From Marinobacter sp. NP-4(2019) (lineage in GTDB: Bacteria; Pseudomonadota; Gammaproteobacteria; Pseudomonadales; Oleiphilaceae): a DNA stretch of 64,000 bases. Position 1 is the first letter of the stretch, and each line of letters begins with the position of its first letter. Below the pieces are notes generated by a model that worked only from the letters and a program-made list of their open reading frames with translations, did not search any database and was not told where the DNA came from. The position numbers were made by a program, and so were the translations under genes. Location of the stretch: the NCBI RefSeq assembly GCF_003994855.1, contig NZ_CP034142.1, forward strand, positions 2,542,001 through 2,606,000. The letters are read 5' to 3'. Shown here one piece after another: positions 9,207-17,898 of the stretch.

Positions 9207-9735
9207 AAATCCCCCGCACTGCCTCCATAACCTTACTCTCACAATGAGTGAAAAACTCATCGCAACAATTAAACGGGTCATGAATATATGGGTTTGCACT
9301 TCGACAGTAGCTACCAGCAAGCACGACTGGATAGTCCCGACTTACTTTTTCCTGAAATGAAGCAATGTGGGATGGTTCCATAACAACAATGAAGTCAGTC
9401 TTCCGGAACTCGAAGGCACGGACATTCACAGTCTTATGACTATCGAGAGTCAGCCCCTGCGCTTCCGCAAACCTTTTTGCACGAGGATCCGCAGGAAAAC
9501 CATCACCACAATTCAAACCGCAGGAAGCGGCCTGTTTACCGAGACTACGAGCGTACACCTCTGCCAGAGGGCTACGGCAAATATTGCCATTGCAAACGAA
9601 AACCAGCCGCTGAAAGCTCTCCGGCAGCGTATTGGAAAACCGCTTATAGACTCCCATCTGCGCCAAAAACGAGTGGCCGAGAAATCGGACAAATCCATTT
9701 TTTGACCCAAACCGCTCATATACCAACCGGTTCAA
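9199..9735 (-). CDS. Low-molecular-weight protein-tyrosine phosphatase (Wzb-like)
   Basis: A 178-residue protein with the signature C(X)5R-S loop CNGNICRS at 48-55 and a late DPF motif (YIHDPFNCCDEF) carrying the general acid. EPS-linked members dephosphorylate the BY-kinase that controls polymer length. Unlike typical Wzb proteins, which begin only a few residues before the Cys, this one has ~42 extra N-terminal residues rich in Phe, Arg and Gly. It is the first gene of the downstream EPS block on the minus strand, diverges from the ATP-grasp gene, and overlaps the next gene by 8 bases. The local kinase appears degenerate, so the partner is uncertain. Confidence 0.85.
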   Translation of the reverse strand: MNRLVYERFGSKNGFVRFLGHSFLAQMGVYKRFSNTLPESFQRLVFVCNGNICRSPLAEVYARSLGKQAASCGLNCGDGFPADPRAKRFAEAQGLTLDSHKTVNVRAFEFRKTDFIVVMEPSHIASFQEKVSRDYPVVLAGSYCRSANPYIHDPFNCCDEFFTHCESKVMEAVRGICG

Positions 9736-9867
9736 TGCATAATCTCCCTATTACTGGCAGTGTCCATCCCGATCGTTTTCGGGTTATCTGTCATGCCACG
9801 AGCCTCTCATCTGAGTGAGTGGTCACGTTCCTGAGGCAGTCTTCCTTTATCCTCAGGCAATCCCCTT

Positions 9868-9886
9868 CAGTGATTCTAGATCACTG
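9868..9886. promoter_or_regulatory. Inverted repeat in the divergent phosphatase/ATP-grasp intergenic region
   Basis: CAGTGAT and ATCACTG arms (7 bases each) flank a 5-base centre, about 80 bases before the ATP-grasp ATG. A TAGAAT hexamer at 9890-9895 could be a -10 element just downstream. This could be an operator for either divergent unit. No regulator can be named. Confidence 0.25.
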
Positions 9887-9965
9887 CGATAGAATTTACT
9901 CCGGTTATGCACGATAATCGAGTGACCATTGTTAAAGTTGCGACAGGCGCAGGACGTTGCCACCC

Positions 9966-11141
9966 ATGGAACCCAGAATTCTGGTGCTGGACGGAAACCA
10001 GCGTGCATCACTGGCCGCAGTAAGATCTCTCGGATCCAAAGGTCTATGGGTAGCGGTTGGCGAGAGTTCAACAACGTCTCTGGCCGGTTCTTCACGGTTC
10101 TGCAGCGCCACCCTTGCCTATCCCGATCCCTTCAGTTCTCCCAGGCTGTTCTTTGACGAGCTCCTGCGGCAGATTCTTGAGCTTCGTATTTCGTTTCTCC
10201 TTCCTGTCACGGAAGCCACCACTTACGTGCTCTTGCGGTATCGTGATGAACTGCCTGAAAAGGTAGTACTCCCTTTTCCCGATAACCAGGCTGTCGAGCA
10301 GCTGGCGAACAAAAATGAACTTTTCAAGCTTGCACAGAAGCTGGGAATCGCCGTACCAAAGACCCTATTCTGCCACTCCGTTGATGACGGATTAAGGGTA
10401 CTGGATCGTATTGACCGCTATCCGCTGGTATTGAAGCCCTACAAATCTAAAATCTTGCAGCAGGATTCCATTCTGTCAACGCAGGTGTCAGTAGCCAGAT
10501 CCAGGAAACAAGCAAAGGCTGTTCTGGAAAAGCACCCGTACTTTGATTTCCCATTCACCCTACAATCGTTCATAGAGGGCAGTGGCCAAGGTATCTTTGC
10601 CCTGTTTGATCATGGCGAGCCCGTGTGTTACTTCGCCCACAAGAGGCTCAGGGAAAAACCACCCGATGGTGGTGTGAGCGTATTGAGCGAATCAGCTCCA
10701 GTGAATCAACAGCTCAAGGACGCTGCTGACAAGCTTCTCCAGCATGTAAGGTGGCATGGTGTGGCCATGGTCGAGTTTCGGGTGTCCTCGGATGGTACAG
10801 GCTACCTGATGGAGGTGAATCCAAGGTTCTGGGGATCGTTACAGCTGGCTATAGATTCCGGTATCGATTTTCCCTGGTGGCTTTACCTGGTCAGTACCGG
10901 GGAATCCATCCCTCAGGCCGACTGGCAGCATCGCCGAATGCGCTGGCTGCTGGGTGATCTCGACAGGCTTTACCTGGTATTGAAGGCACCAGCCTCTACC
11001 TACTCATTAACTGAGAAATTGACGGAAATCCTACGCTTTCTCAAGCCCAGCCTGCGAACACGGCATGAGGTCAATCGCTGGCATGACCTTCGACCGTTCT
11101 GGTTTGAGTTAAAGCAATACATACTTGCGCTGAGGCGTTGA
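9966..11141 (+). CDS. ATP-grasp domain protein
   Basis: A ~391-residue protein. An N-terminal nucleotide-binding-like domain (ILVLDGNQRASLAAVRSLG) is followed by an ATP-grasp core: NKNELFKLAQKLGIAVP, PLVLKPYKSK, a VEFRVSSDGTGYLMEVNPRFWGSL block near 270-290 with the metal-binding Glu and Asn. The family joins a carboxylate to an amine or thiol through an acyl-phosphate. Start: ATG at 9966 was preferred; a TTG three codons earlier has AGGA too close. It is the only plus-strand gene in the EPS core and converges with a deacetylase gene 7 bases away. It may make an amide on an EPS precursor; the substrate is unknown. Confidence 0.75.
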   Translation: MEPRILVLDGNQRASLAAVRSLGSKGLWVAVGESSTTSLAGSSRFCSATLAYPDPFSSPRLFFDELLRQILELRISFLLPVTEATTYVLLRYRDELPEKVVLPFPDNQAVEQLANKNELFKLAQKLGIAVPKTLFCHSVDDGLRVLDRIDRYPLVLKPYKSKILQQDSILSTQVSVARSRKQAKAVLEKHPYFDFPFTLQSFIEGSGQGIFALFDHGEPVCYFAHKRLREKPPDGGVSVLSESAPVNQQLKDAADKLLQHVRWHGVAMVEFRVSSDGTGYLMEVNPRFWGSLQLAIDSGIDFPWWLYLVSTGESIPQADWQHRRMRWLLGDLDRLYLVLKAPASTYSLTEKLTEILRFLKPSLRTRHEVNRWHDLRPFWFELKQYILALRR

Positions 11142-11148
11142 AGCCCGC

Positions 11149-12192
11149 TCAACGGGCAGGGAAAGAATTGACTGCCAGTGGGGAATGATGGGCTCTCCAA
11201 TCATTCAGTGCTTCGAAGCGATTGACGATCTGCAGGAATTTGGCCGTGTCTTCCGGTACGGAAAATCGTGAAAGTTCGTACTGGCTCTGCCCGCGCCTGA
11301 CATAATTCGACACGGTATTGAACGCCATTTTGAACCCGGCTTTTTTGAGTTCTTCTATATCTACGCTGTCGTAGTCAGACAGGCGTCCCGTTGGGTAGGC
11401 AAATACATCCGGAAGGTAGCCCAGTTCACTCTTGGCTCGGCTGAGGGATGTATTGATTTCGTGATGCTTCGCTTGTGTAGAAAGCGTTGAAAGAATCCGG
11501 TGTGAACAGGTATGAGGGTAAACACCGTGCCCCCTGGCCCGCAAAGACCTCGCATCGTCCCAGGACATCGGCCGGTACTCTTGCGGTATATCAGCAGGAA
11601 ACTCAACGTCCAGCTTTTGGTACAGTTCGGCCCTGAGCCAGTCATAGATATACTCCTGGCGCTCAGCTTTCAGGGCATTCCTGAGCCCCCGGGCTGACTG
11701 CCTCAATGTGCCAGCCATCAGGTTAACGGAATACATCTCACCGGAAGGAAGCTGGATATCCGCGTTTGGGATACTTGCATGGTGCAATGCGTAGTTGATC
11801 TGGTCATCCCAAGGCCATAGCTCCCGATCCAGCAAACCGGTGATAACAAAGAAATTCAGCGGGAAACCAAAGTCGTCGAATATGCTGGCAGCCACATCGT
11901 GATGATCATAGAACCCATCATCGATAGTAAACATAACGGACTTCGACGGAATCTCATCCCCTTCCTCCAGTATTCGCCAGAGATCCTCCATCGAGAGGAC
12001 TTGGTAATTCCGGCTGACGAGGTATTCCAAGTACGTACGCAAGGTATCCGCGGGCAGTGCGCCTGGGAGGTCGGGTTGGCCCTCCATGACCCTGTGGAGC
12101 ATAAAAACAGGCAAACGTTCCGGGCAGAGAAAACGGTACAGTCCGGTTTCACCTATAAGGTTCGCCAACTTAACCAGAACAGACTTCACCAT
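11149..12192 (-). CDS. Polysaccharide deacetylase family protein (NodB-like)
   Basis: A 347-residue NodB-type carbohydrate esterase. Motif TIDDG (~residue 98-102) supplies the catalytic base and a metal Asp, and HTCSHRILS later supplies the two metal-binding His of the second motif; VFAYPTGR follows. No signal peptide is evident, so it may act on a lipid-linked precursor in the cytoplasm or be anchored through its hydrophobic start. Family members remove N- or O-acetyl groups from sugars. It is 58 bases downstream of a glycosyltransferase gene on the same strand and is the last gene of the higher-GC EPS operon. Confidence 0.8.
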   Translation of the reverse strand: MVKSVLVKLANLIGETGLYRFLCPERLPVFMLHRVMEGQPDLPGALPADTLRTYLEYLVSRNYQVLSMEDLWRILEEGDEIPSKSVMFTIDDGFYDHHDVAASIFDDFGFPLNFFVITGLLDRELWPWDDQINYALHHASIPNADIQLPSGEMYSVNLMAGTLRQSARGLRNALKAERQEYIYDWLRAELYQKLDVEFPADIPQEYRPMSWDDARSLRARGHGVYPHTCSHRILSTLSTQAKHHEINTSLSRAKSELGYLPDVFAYPTGRLSDYDSVDIEELKKAGFKMAFNTVSNYVRRGQSQYELSRFSVPEDTAKFLQIVNRFEALNDWRAHHSPLAVNSFPAR

Positions 12193-12249
12193 CCCGCCTC
12201 CCTGATCGGAAATGTCGAAGAGTTCCCCCTTGCTACCGATACTGACAGC

Positions 12250-13371
12250 TTAGCGTGTTACTAAACTCTGGTAGAGCCCAAAGTACGACTGCAGCATACT
12301 TTCCAGACTAAATCGGTCATAGGCAGTTTTGCGGGCCCTTTCCGTAACTTCCCTGCACAAAGCTGTTTCTTTGAGATTCAGGATTGCGCGGACAATTGCG
12401 TCAGGATCTTTAATAGGAACAAGAAGCCCACTCTCTCCGTCCACAATGATCTCTTCTGGTCCCCCGCTTCTCGTTGCTATCACCGGCACTCCGGCCATCA
12501 TGGCCTCCACAGTGGAGATGGAGAACCCCTCCGATATCGAGGGCAAAAGAAAAATGTCTGCCTGCCTGAGAACATCCGCCACATCCTGCCGAAACCCGAG
12601 CCAGTGGATGTTTGGTTGCCGCGGCGCCTCTGCAACCTGAGCCTTCAGTTTATTGAACAGCTCCTCCCGCTGATGGCCTACCACAATAAAGTGCGTATTC
12701 GTGTCGACATCCGCCATATTCACAGCCGCGTCCACGAGATATTCATACCCCTTGGCGGGACGGACGTTGCCGACAGAAACAACCAGCGTGGCGTCCTCAG
12801 ACAGTCCCAGTTCTTCCCTCAAGGCTGTGGCCGGGGCACGACTGAATATCTCCGGATTAACACCATTGTAGATCAATTTGAGCTTATGTTTCGGTAAAGG
12901 GCTGCGCTCGGCAAGTTCATACTGCAGCCGTTTAGACACACAGACAACGGAGGATGCCCCCCAACCTATGATAGAGAACTTTGTTCGAAGAAACCGCTCG
13001 CCAGCAGCCACATCCACAGCGCCATGAAAGGTGGCTATCATGGGCGTTCGACAAATAAGCGCCAGCAGGGCTCCGTAAACGTTAGAGCCGAGGAGGTGTG
13101 CGTGAATCAGGTCTACCTTCTCGGCTTTGAGCAGATGCCTTAAGGCTCTGATATACCCCAGATTGAAGCTGCCTTTAGAGTCAATGATATGGGGAGAAAG
13201 GCCGAGGCTGCGCACCTGGTCCGCTACCCAGCCCTCTCCACGCAATACCACAACGTTCTGAAACTCAGTTCCCTTTAATTTATCCAGTAAGCTGATGAAA
13301 ACAGTTTCTGCGCCACCCGGCCCTGTAGTGTCAATAAGGTGGAGAATGGTCTTCCCAGCGGTCCCTGTCAT
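12250..13371 (-). CDS. Glycosyltransferase family 4 protein
   Basis: A 373-residue GT-B enzyme with the usual GT4 features: TGPGGAETVFISLLDKL near the N-terminus, HAHLLGSNVYGALLA in the acceptor domain, VVSVGNVRPAKGYEYLVDA at the start of the donor domain, and the EX7E-type block PSISEGFSISTVEAMMAG near 285-300. It should transfer a sugar from a nucleotide donor to the EPS repeat unit. It lies 6 bases behind the GNAT-like gene, indicating one transcript. Linkage and sugar cannot be read. Confidence 0.88.
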   Translation of the reverse strand: MTGTAGKTILHLIDTTGPGGAETVFISLLDKLKGTEFQNVVVLRGEGWVADQVRSLGLSPHIIDSKGSFNLGYIRALRHLLKAEKVDLIHAHLLGSNVYGALLALICRTPMIATFHGAVDVAAGERFLRTKFSIIGWGASSVVCVSKRLQYELAERSPLPKHKLKLIYNGVNPEIFSRAPATALREELGLSEDATLVVSVGNVRPAKGYEYLVDAAVNMADVDTNTHFIVVGHQREELFNKLKAQVAEAPRQPNIHWLGFRQDVADVLRQADIFLLPSISEGFSISTVEAMMAGVPVIATRSGGPEEIIVDGESGLLVPIKDPDAIVRAILNLKETALCREVTERARKTAYDRFSLESMLQSYFGLYQSLVTR

Positions 13372-13377
13372 GCGTGC

Positions 13378-14355
13378 TTACCCTCTCATCCAGTAAAGGG
13401 CTCGGAAAAGTACACTCTTTACCAGCATCACGGAGATAAACTGGTACCTTTCAGTCGCAAATCTCGATTTGTAGTTCTCGTTCTTGCCTTCTCCAGCGAG
13501 AAAATCGAACTTTTGAGTGACCGGGCAATTGAATGCTTCCTCAATGGCATATCCCAGGTGAAGCGATCCCAGTGACAGCTTGTTATGGAAGTTTTCCTCA
13601 AACCCCGCCTGTATATTATAAACCACTCCGCAATACCAAACGTTGTACAGAACCGACACTATTTCATTGTTGCATCGCAGAACGGACAACAGTGGTTTTC
13701 CGTGTTCTTCCTCTACCCTGGAGAGGAATTTCATATGGAATGCCAGGCTCTTTTCATTGGCGCAGTTTTTATCCCACCTGGCACGATGAAATCGGTTCAG
13801 TGTCTCAAAAAAGAGTTCCGGGTTATCCGGCCAGAGGTTCTCCAGATGCACTTCCCCCAGAGACTCCAGAAGTCTCCTGCGATTGTAGAGGCGCCGACGA
13901 CTGTTCGCGCCAAGCGACGCAAGATAGCCCTTGAAGCTCTCCTTCGTTGCTACGGCATAACCGTCATCCGATGCAATGATTCGAAAAGCCCATCGATGGG
14001 TCGCTGCAATTGTTACCAGAGCAGATACCTCCTCGGACCCACCGAGCAAATCATTGAAGACGATTTCTGTCCATGGATGCCTCTCCAGAACCCGCTCCAT
14101 CGCGGTTACCAGCGCTGCCCCAGTCAGGGTGCCATTGCAAAACGTGTTATATTCGGTTCTTGGCGTTCTGAGCTCTCTATGGCTGGTTCCGACAAACTGT
14201 AACGACCGGATGGGCAGTAGGCCTTTCAGACGATATGTCGACTCATACAGCCCGGAAACTTTGCCGTCCCACTTCCGAATAAGCCGAAAACTTTTTTGCT
14301 GTCCCCAAGTTTCCCACCAGGCACTCTGCCAGGCTTTCGTCTGGAAAAGACTCAT
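13378..14355 (-). CDS. GNAT/FemAB-like acyltransferase (CelD/BcsL type)
   Basis: A 325-residue protein whose C-terminal half (~150-290) has the GNAT-fold arrangement of the BioF2/FemAB-like family: RRRLYNRRRLLE, a LNRFHRARWDK helix, VLYNVWYCGVVYNIQAGFEEN and a late KFDFLAGEGKNENYKSRF block. The group includes CelD/BcsL-type proteins of cellulose and EPS loci and is thought to transfer acyl or aminoacyl groups. Its ATG overlaps the stop of the next FemAB-like gene by one base (14355), so the two are translationally coupled. The substrate is unknown. Confidence 0.7.
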   Translation of the reverse strand: MSLFQTKAWQSAWWETWGQQKSFRLIRKWDGKVSGLYESTYRLKGLLPIRSLQFVGTSHRELRTPRTEYNTFCNGTLTGAALVTAMERVLERHPWTEIVFNDLLGGSEEVSALVTIAATHRWAFRIIASDDGYAVATKESFKGYLASLGANSRRRLYNRRRLLESLGEVHLENLWPDNPELFFETLNRFHRARWDKNCANEKSLAFHMKFLSRVEEEHGKPLLSVLRCNNEIVSVLYNVWYCGVVYNIQAGFEENFHNKLSLGSLHLGYAIEEAFNCPVTQKFDFLAGEGKNENYKSRFATERYQFISVMLVKSVLFRALYWMRG

Positions 14356-15677
14356 TACGGCAATACCTTAACAACATGAGGGCCGATCAGGTTGGCAGCC
14401 CAAACCGGCAACCGCTGCCAGGCAGCGATCAGTAGCCTGAACTTCGGGTTATCAGGATTCAACGCAGGAAGCCTCTTTCCTTCGGGCAACACATAATCCC
14501 AATAAAGCTTCAGCGGCTGAGCTCCCCACTGTTGTTTAAAGTGGTAAGTTCCGGCATCCCGACTACAACGACCGAAATCAAACACACTACAACCCTGCTG
14601 GACGGCAAATTCCAGCATCTTCCAGTACATAATCATATTAATAGCGGTACGGTTATAGCGGCGTAGCGTAGACGCCCAGGGAACCTCCATCCTGCCCCGA
14701 TAACTGGTCAGGAAGGCGCACCCGGCTGCCTTACCATCAATTCGCGCAATCACCAGCCAGGCGTGCCCCTCCAGACTGCTTAACAGGTTCCGGAAAAACG
14801 CCCGTCCATATACAGGCGTCCCCAGGTCACGCATGTTCTCCGAGAAGACCCGGTAGAATTCACCCAACAACTCCGGACCTCCGATGGTAAGCCCCGTCAT
14901 TTCCCGTTTTCCCCGGCGGATCTGGGAGCGAAGTTTTGGCTGGAAACTCTCCCATAATTGCTCGGTGTTATCGGGTAACGGCAGCCAGAAGGTGACTTTG
15001 TCTGTCTTCTGGGGCAGACCCAAACCGTGATCCCGACCGGCTCGCATCTCCAGATGTTTGCTATCGAGCGTTTGCCGCCATTGGTCGGCAGCGCTTATCA
15101 GCCTGTTCGCAACGTCCTTGTTGTCAGCCAACACGCCACCGTAGTTAAAGTAAGGCAGGGAGACGAGGAAGTTACCAAAAATGCGACTGCGGAGTTGTAT
15201 GACCGGCAATACGCCAAGCACCCTATCATTCGTATCCAGTGCACAAAGGTAACGAGTCCTGTGGCCGTAAGTGCTTTCAATAAAGGTCGAGATTACAGGC
15301 CTGTGCCATATTGACGCGCCGGGGTGAGAATCAACATAGGCATTAGCGGCTGGTTTTATCGCCTCATTACATACTTCAATCCTGATGGGAGCATTGGCCT
15401 GCTTATCAGCAATAGCGAGAGGTATTTCAACGGAGGGGGGCGTCCATTTCTCTTTGGTTTCTTTGGCTTGTGCCTCATTAAGCTGTTTTTTGAGCAGCTT
15501 GTTGATTCGTTTGATTTCCTCAGACACGTGTCGCAAATCAGCAATCAGCTTGCCTGGGCTCTCTCCGCATTTGCGAGCTTCTCCCACCTGGCGACTGAGC
15601 TGCCCCTTTATCCCTTTAAGCTGGTCAAGCCTGGCTTTGGAGTTTTCCAGGTCAGCGGTAGGTACTTCCATTCCCAT
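14355..15677 (-). CDS. FemAB family protein, XrtA/PEP-CTERM type
   Basis: About 440 residues. An N-terminal ~90-residue charged, probably coiled-coil region (ARLDQLKGIKGQLSRQ, RHVSEEIKRINKLLKKQ) precedes two GNAT-like halves characteristic of FemAB peptidyltransferases. Recognisable blocks are WHRPVISTFIESTYGHRTRY, LPYFNYGGVLAD and CSVFDFGRCSRDAGTYHFK. The last two resemble the XrtA-associated FemAB subfamily (TIGR03019) from memory. Start: ATG at 15677 follows AAGGA with 7-base spacing; the open frame extends to 15698 without a better signal. FemAB enzymes add amino acids from aminoacyl-tRNA; in EPS loci the acceptor is unproven. The N-terminal coiled coil is an extra not usual for FemAB. 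Confidence 0.8.
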   Translation of the reverse strand: MGMEVPTADLENSKARLDQLKGIKGQLSRQVGEARKCGESPGKLIADLRHVSEEIKRINKLLKKQLNEAQAKETKEKWTPPSVEIPLAIADKQANAPIRIEVCNEAIKPAANAYVDSHPGASIWHRPVISTFIESTYGHRTRYLCALDTNDRVLGVLPVIQLRSRIFGNFLVSLPYFNYGGVLADNKDVANRLISAADQWRQTLDSKHLEMRAGRDHGLGLPQKTDKVTFWLPLPDNTEQLWESFQPKLRSQIRRGKREMTGLTIGGPELLGEFYRVFSENMRDLGTPVYGRAFFRNLLSSLEGHAWLVIARIDGKAAGCAFLTSYRGRMEVPWASTLRRYNRTAINMIMYWKMLEFAVQQGCSVFDFGRCSRDAGTYHFKQQWGAQPLKLYWDYVLPEGKRLPALNPDNPKFRLLIAAWQRLPVWAANLIGPHVVKVLP

Positions 15678-15701
15678 TTCACCATCCTTAAAGAACAACT
15701 C

Positions 15702-16571
15702 TTAAACAGCCACAGCTTTTGGGGATAGCTTGACGCCCTTGAGGGCATCGGATACAGAGCCGAAGTGGAAATCCCCAAGCAATCCCTCTAGTCGGCCCAT
15801 GCACTTATCAAGGTTGTTATAGTGCCGGAAGCGCGACAGGGCTTTCACCTTCAATCGCGGCTGTTCGGTGTCAATTTCCCATGGATGCAGGTAGAAAATA
15901 AACGGCTGCCCTGCCCTGTTAATTCTCCCCAATCCCCAACGACTTAACCAATAAGGGAACAGGCGGAAATAGCCACCGCCTGCGATAGGTAACCGGTATT
16001 GCCCGATCGGGCAGGTGGATAATGGGAACTCTGTGAGCGTCCCACCATTGGGGGCCTCAAGCAGGTAGGGGCCGTACGGCGTTCCGGGCATTCCGTAGCG
16101 ATCATGATGAACCGGGAATATGGAGGAGTCCCAAGTGAACCCCTCTTCGCACAGGATATCCAGGGCCCAACGGGAGCGGGCGGTAATGGAGTAACTCGCG
16201 GCCCGATAACCGGTGACAGGCTCGCCGAGTATGTCTTCGAGAATCTGTTTTGACTTTCGTGTCTCTTCCCGAAAGACCCCTGGCGTCTGACTGTAGATAA
16301 GCTGGTGGCTGTATCCATGGCTGCCGACTTCGTGGCCAGCGTCCTTTATCCTTCTAACCAACGCGGGGGAGCGCTCCGCGACCCAACCCAGGGTGAAAAA
16401 AGTCGCCCTGACGTTACGATCGTCAAACAACGCCAACAATCGATCTGTGTTGGCCTCGACGCGATACTCCATGGAATCCCAATCGTCGCGGCTGACCGCT
16501 TCCGACAGCGCCGCAACCTGGAAATAGTCTTCCACATCTATAGTGAGCGCATTCGTGATCGATGGTTTCAT
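15702..16571 (-). CDS. Polysaccharide deacetylase, PEP-CTERM locus type
   Basis: A 289-residue deacetylase of the subfamily tied to XrtA loci (TIGR03006-like). The opening NALTIDVEDYFQVAAL carries the catalytic Asp pair, GHEVGSHGYSHQLIY (~95-110) the two metal His, and GYRAASYSIT the Arg-containing third motif; FIFYLHPWEID near 220 supplies the last His. No signal peptide is present. It probably acts on an EPS sugar. It sits 41 bases behind the corrected end of the outer-membrane barrel gene and 24 bases ahead of the FemAB start, in the usual order for this locus type. Confidence 0.9.
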   Translation of the reverse strand: MKPSITNALTIDVEDYFQVAALSEAVSRDDWDSMEYRVEANTDRLLALFDDRNVRATFFTLGWVAERSPALVRRIKDAGHEVGSHGYSHQLIYSQTPGVFREETRKSKQILEDILGEPVTGYRAASYSITARSRWALDILCEEGFTWDSSIFPVHHDRYGMPGTPYGPYLLEAPNGGTLTEFPLSTCPIGQYRLPIAGGGYFRLFPYWLSRWGLGRINRAGQPFIFYLHPWEIDTEQPRLKVKALSRFRHYNNLDKCMGRLEGLLGDFHFGSVSDALKGVKLSPKAVAV

Positions 16572-16612
16572 GGCGTCTATCCCTGCCTGCCGACTCTCTC
16601 GGATTTCCTGCT

Positions 16613-17898
16613 CTAGAGGAACTGATAGTTCAACCCGATTGAAACCCAGTTTTCGGCGAATTTGCGCGTGGGAATTTTACTATCACGCTCATCATGCCCA
16701 ACTCTGCTCACCAGACTCAGTTTGCGACTGAGCTGAAAATCAAGTCCTGCATTAAGGCGGTATAACACATCAGCAGTATCATCATCACTGTAGGTCAGGT
16801 AGTTATATCCTCCCCGAGTGTTGCACTAAGCCGGGCAGTGACAGGACGGCGATAGCTAACATTATAGCCAGCGCTTTCCTCTTCCGTACCAAGGTCGATA
16901 TAGTCTGATCGGCTGGCAAACGCCGTCAATGCCAAACTGGAGCCAGCACTGAACTCTGTCGTCGTTCGAAATCGCACAGCTGAGACTTCTACTGCACCCG
17001 TTTGCTCCTGTCTGAACACAAACTCGCCGAAACGAATGTCAAAGTCTGACGTCTGATCTGTCAATTCCCGGCTCGCTTCAAGGGACATCTCAGTGGTCGG
17101 ATTCACTTGACGGACAACTTCCAGGTTTCCCACAAAACCGTCGGTGCTACGGGTAGTATCATTCAGGGAGGTTTCAATCTCACTGACACCTAAAGACCCA
17201 TTCAGGCTGGTCGCCGCCCAGTCCTTACTGAATGTCAGGCTCAGTGTCTCCCGGTCAATCTCTTCTTCGGTATCCAGCTCCGCCCAATCCCGGGATGCTG
17301 TTACACCTCCTGTGAGGGTGGAGTTGAAAAAATGGTTGTACGCGACGGTACCGATATAACGCTCCCCGTCCGTTTCCTCCGGTTCGCTGAACTCCGTATT
17401 TTCGTACTCGGCAGCGAAGGACAGCTGGTTAACAGGGCTGAGCCTCAGGGTCCACACTGGCCCGGTCCGAAAAACGTTCTTGCGGGTTTTATTATCCGGA
17501 TTATTGTTGGCGCGGCTGTCCTGGTCTATGTCCCTCATATTATCAGTCACTTGCCAGATCAGACCGTCAACAATGCGGCAGTCACCCGCAAAATCCAGGC
17601 TGGCATAGGTTTCAGGATCAAAGGTGTCGTCCAACCAATAACCGTAACCAAGCCTTGCACCGAGGTCCGAATTACACTGCCCGGGATCCGATGTGTGCCG
17701 AACACCGAGATAAGCACGGGATTCAATATCCGACTCCTCGTTGATGCCTGATTGAGCGGCATTGTCGGTATACCTGGAATTCAGTTCACCGGAAACCTGT
17801 GCTGGCGCAGCCTGAAGTGAAAAAGGAGTTACGACCAGAATTCCGACCAACAACTCTCTCAACGGGCAGACAACTCTTATACCTTGCCGGTTAGCCAT
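16613..17898 (-). CDS. Outer-membrane beta-barrel, PEP-CTERM system type, interrupted by a -1 frameshift
   Basis: The protein starts at ATG 17898 (MANRQGIRV), has a signal peptide (~1-32, ending LQAAPAQ) and alternating aromatic beta-strands typical of the TIGR03016 barrel of XrtA loci. The first frame stops at 16795 after GEDITT. In the -1 frame, reading continues from about 16815 as GGYNYLTYSDDD and runs ~68 residues to the terminal strand NWVSIGLNYQFL, stopping at 16613. One extra C in the C4 run at 16812-16815 restores a single ~428-residue barrel. So either a base was lost in sequencing, or the strain has a broken or phase-variable gene. The ATG overlaps the kinase stop by 8 bases. The cognate AAA ATPase usually found next is absent. 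Confidence 0.75.
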
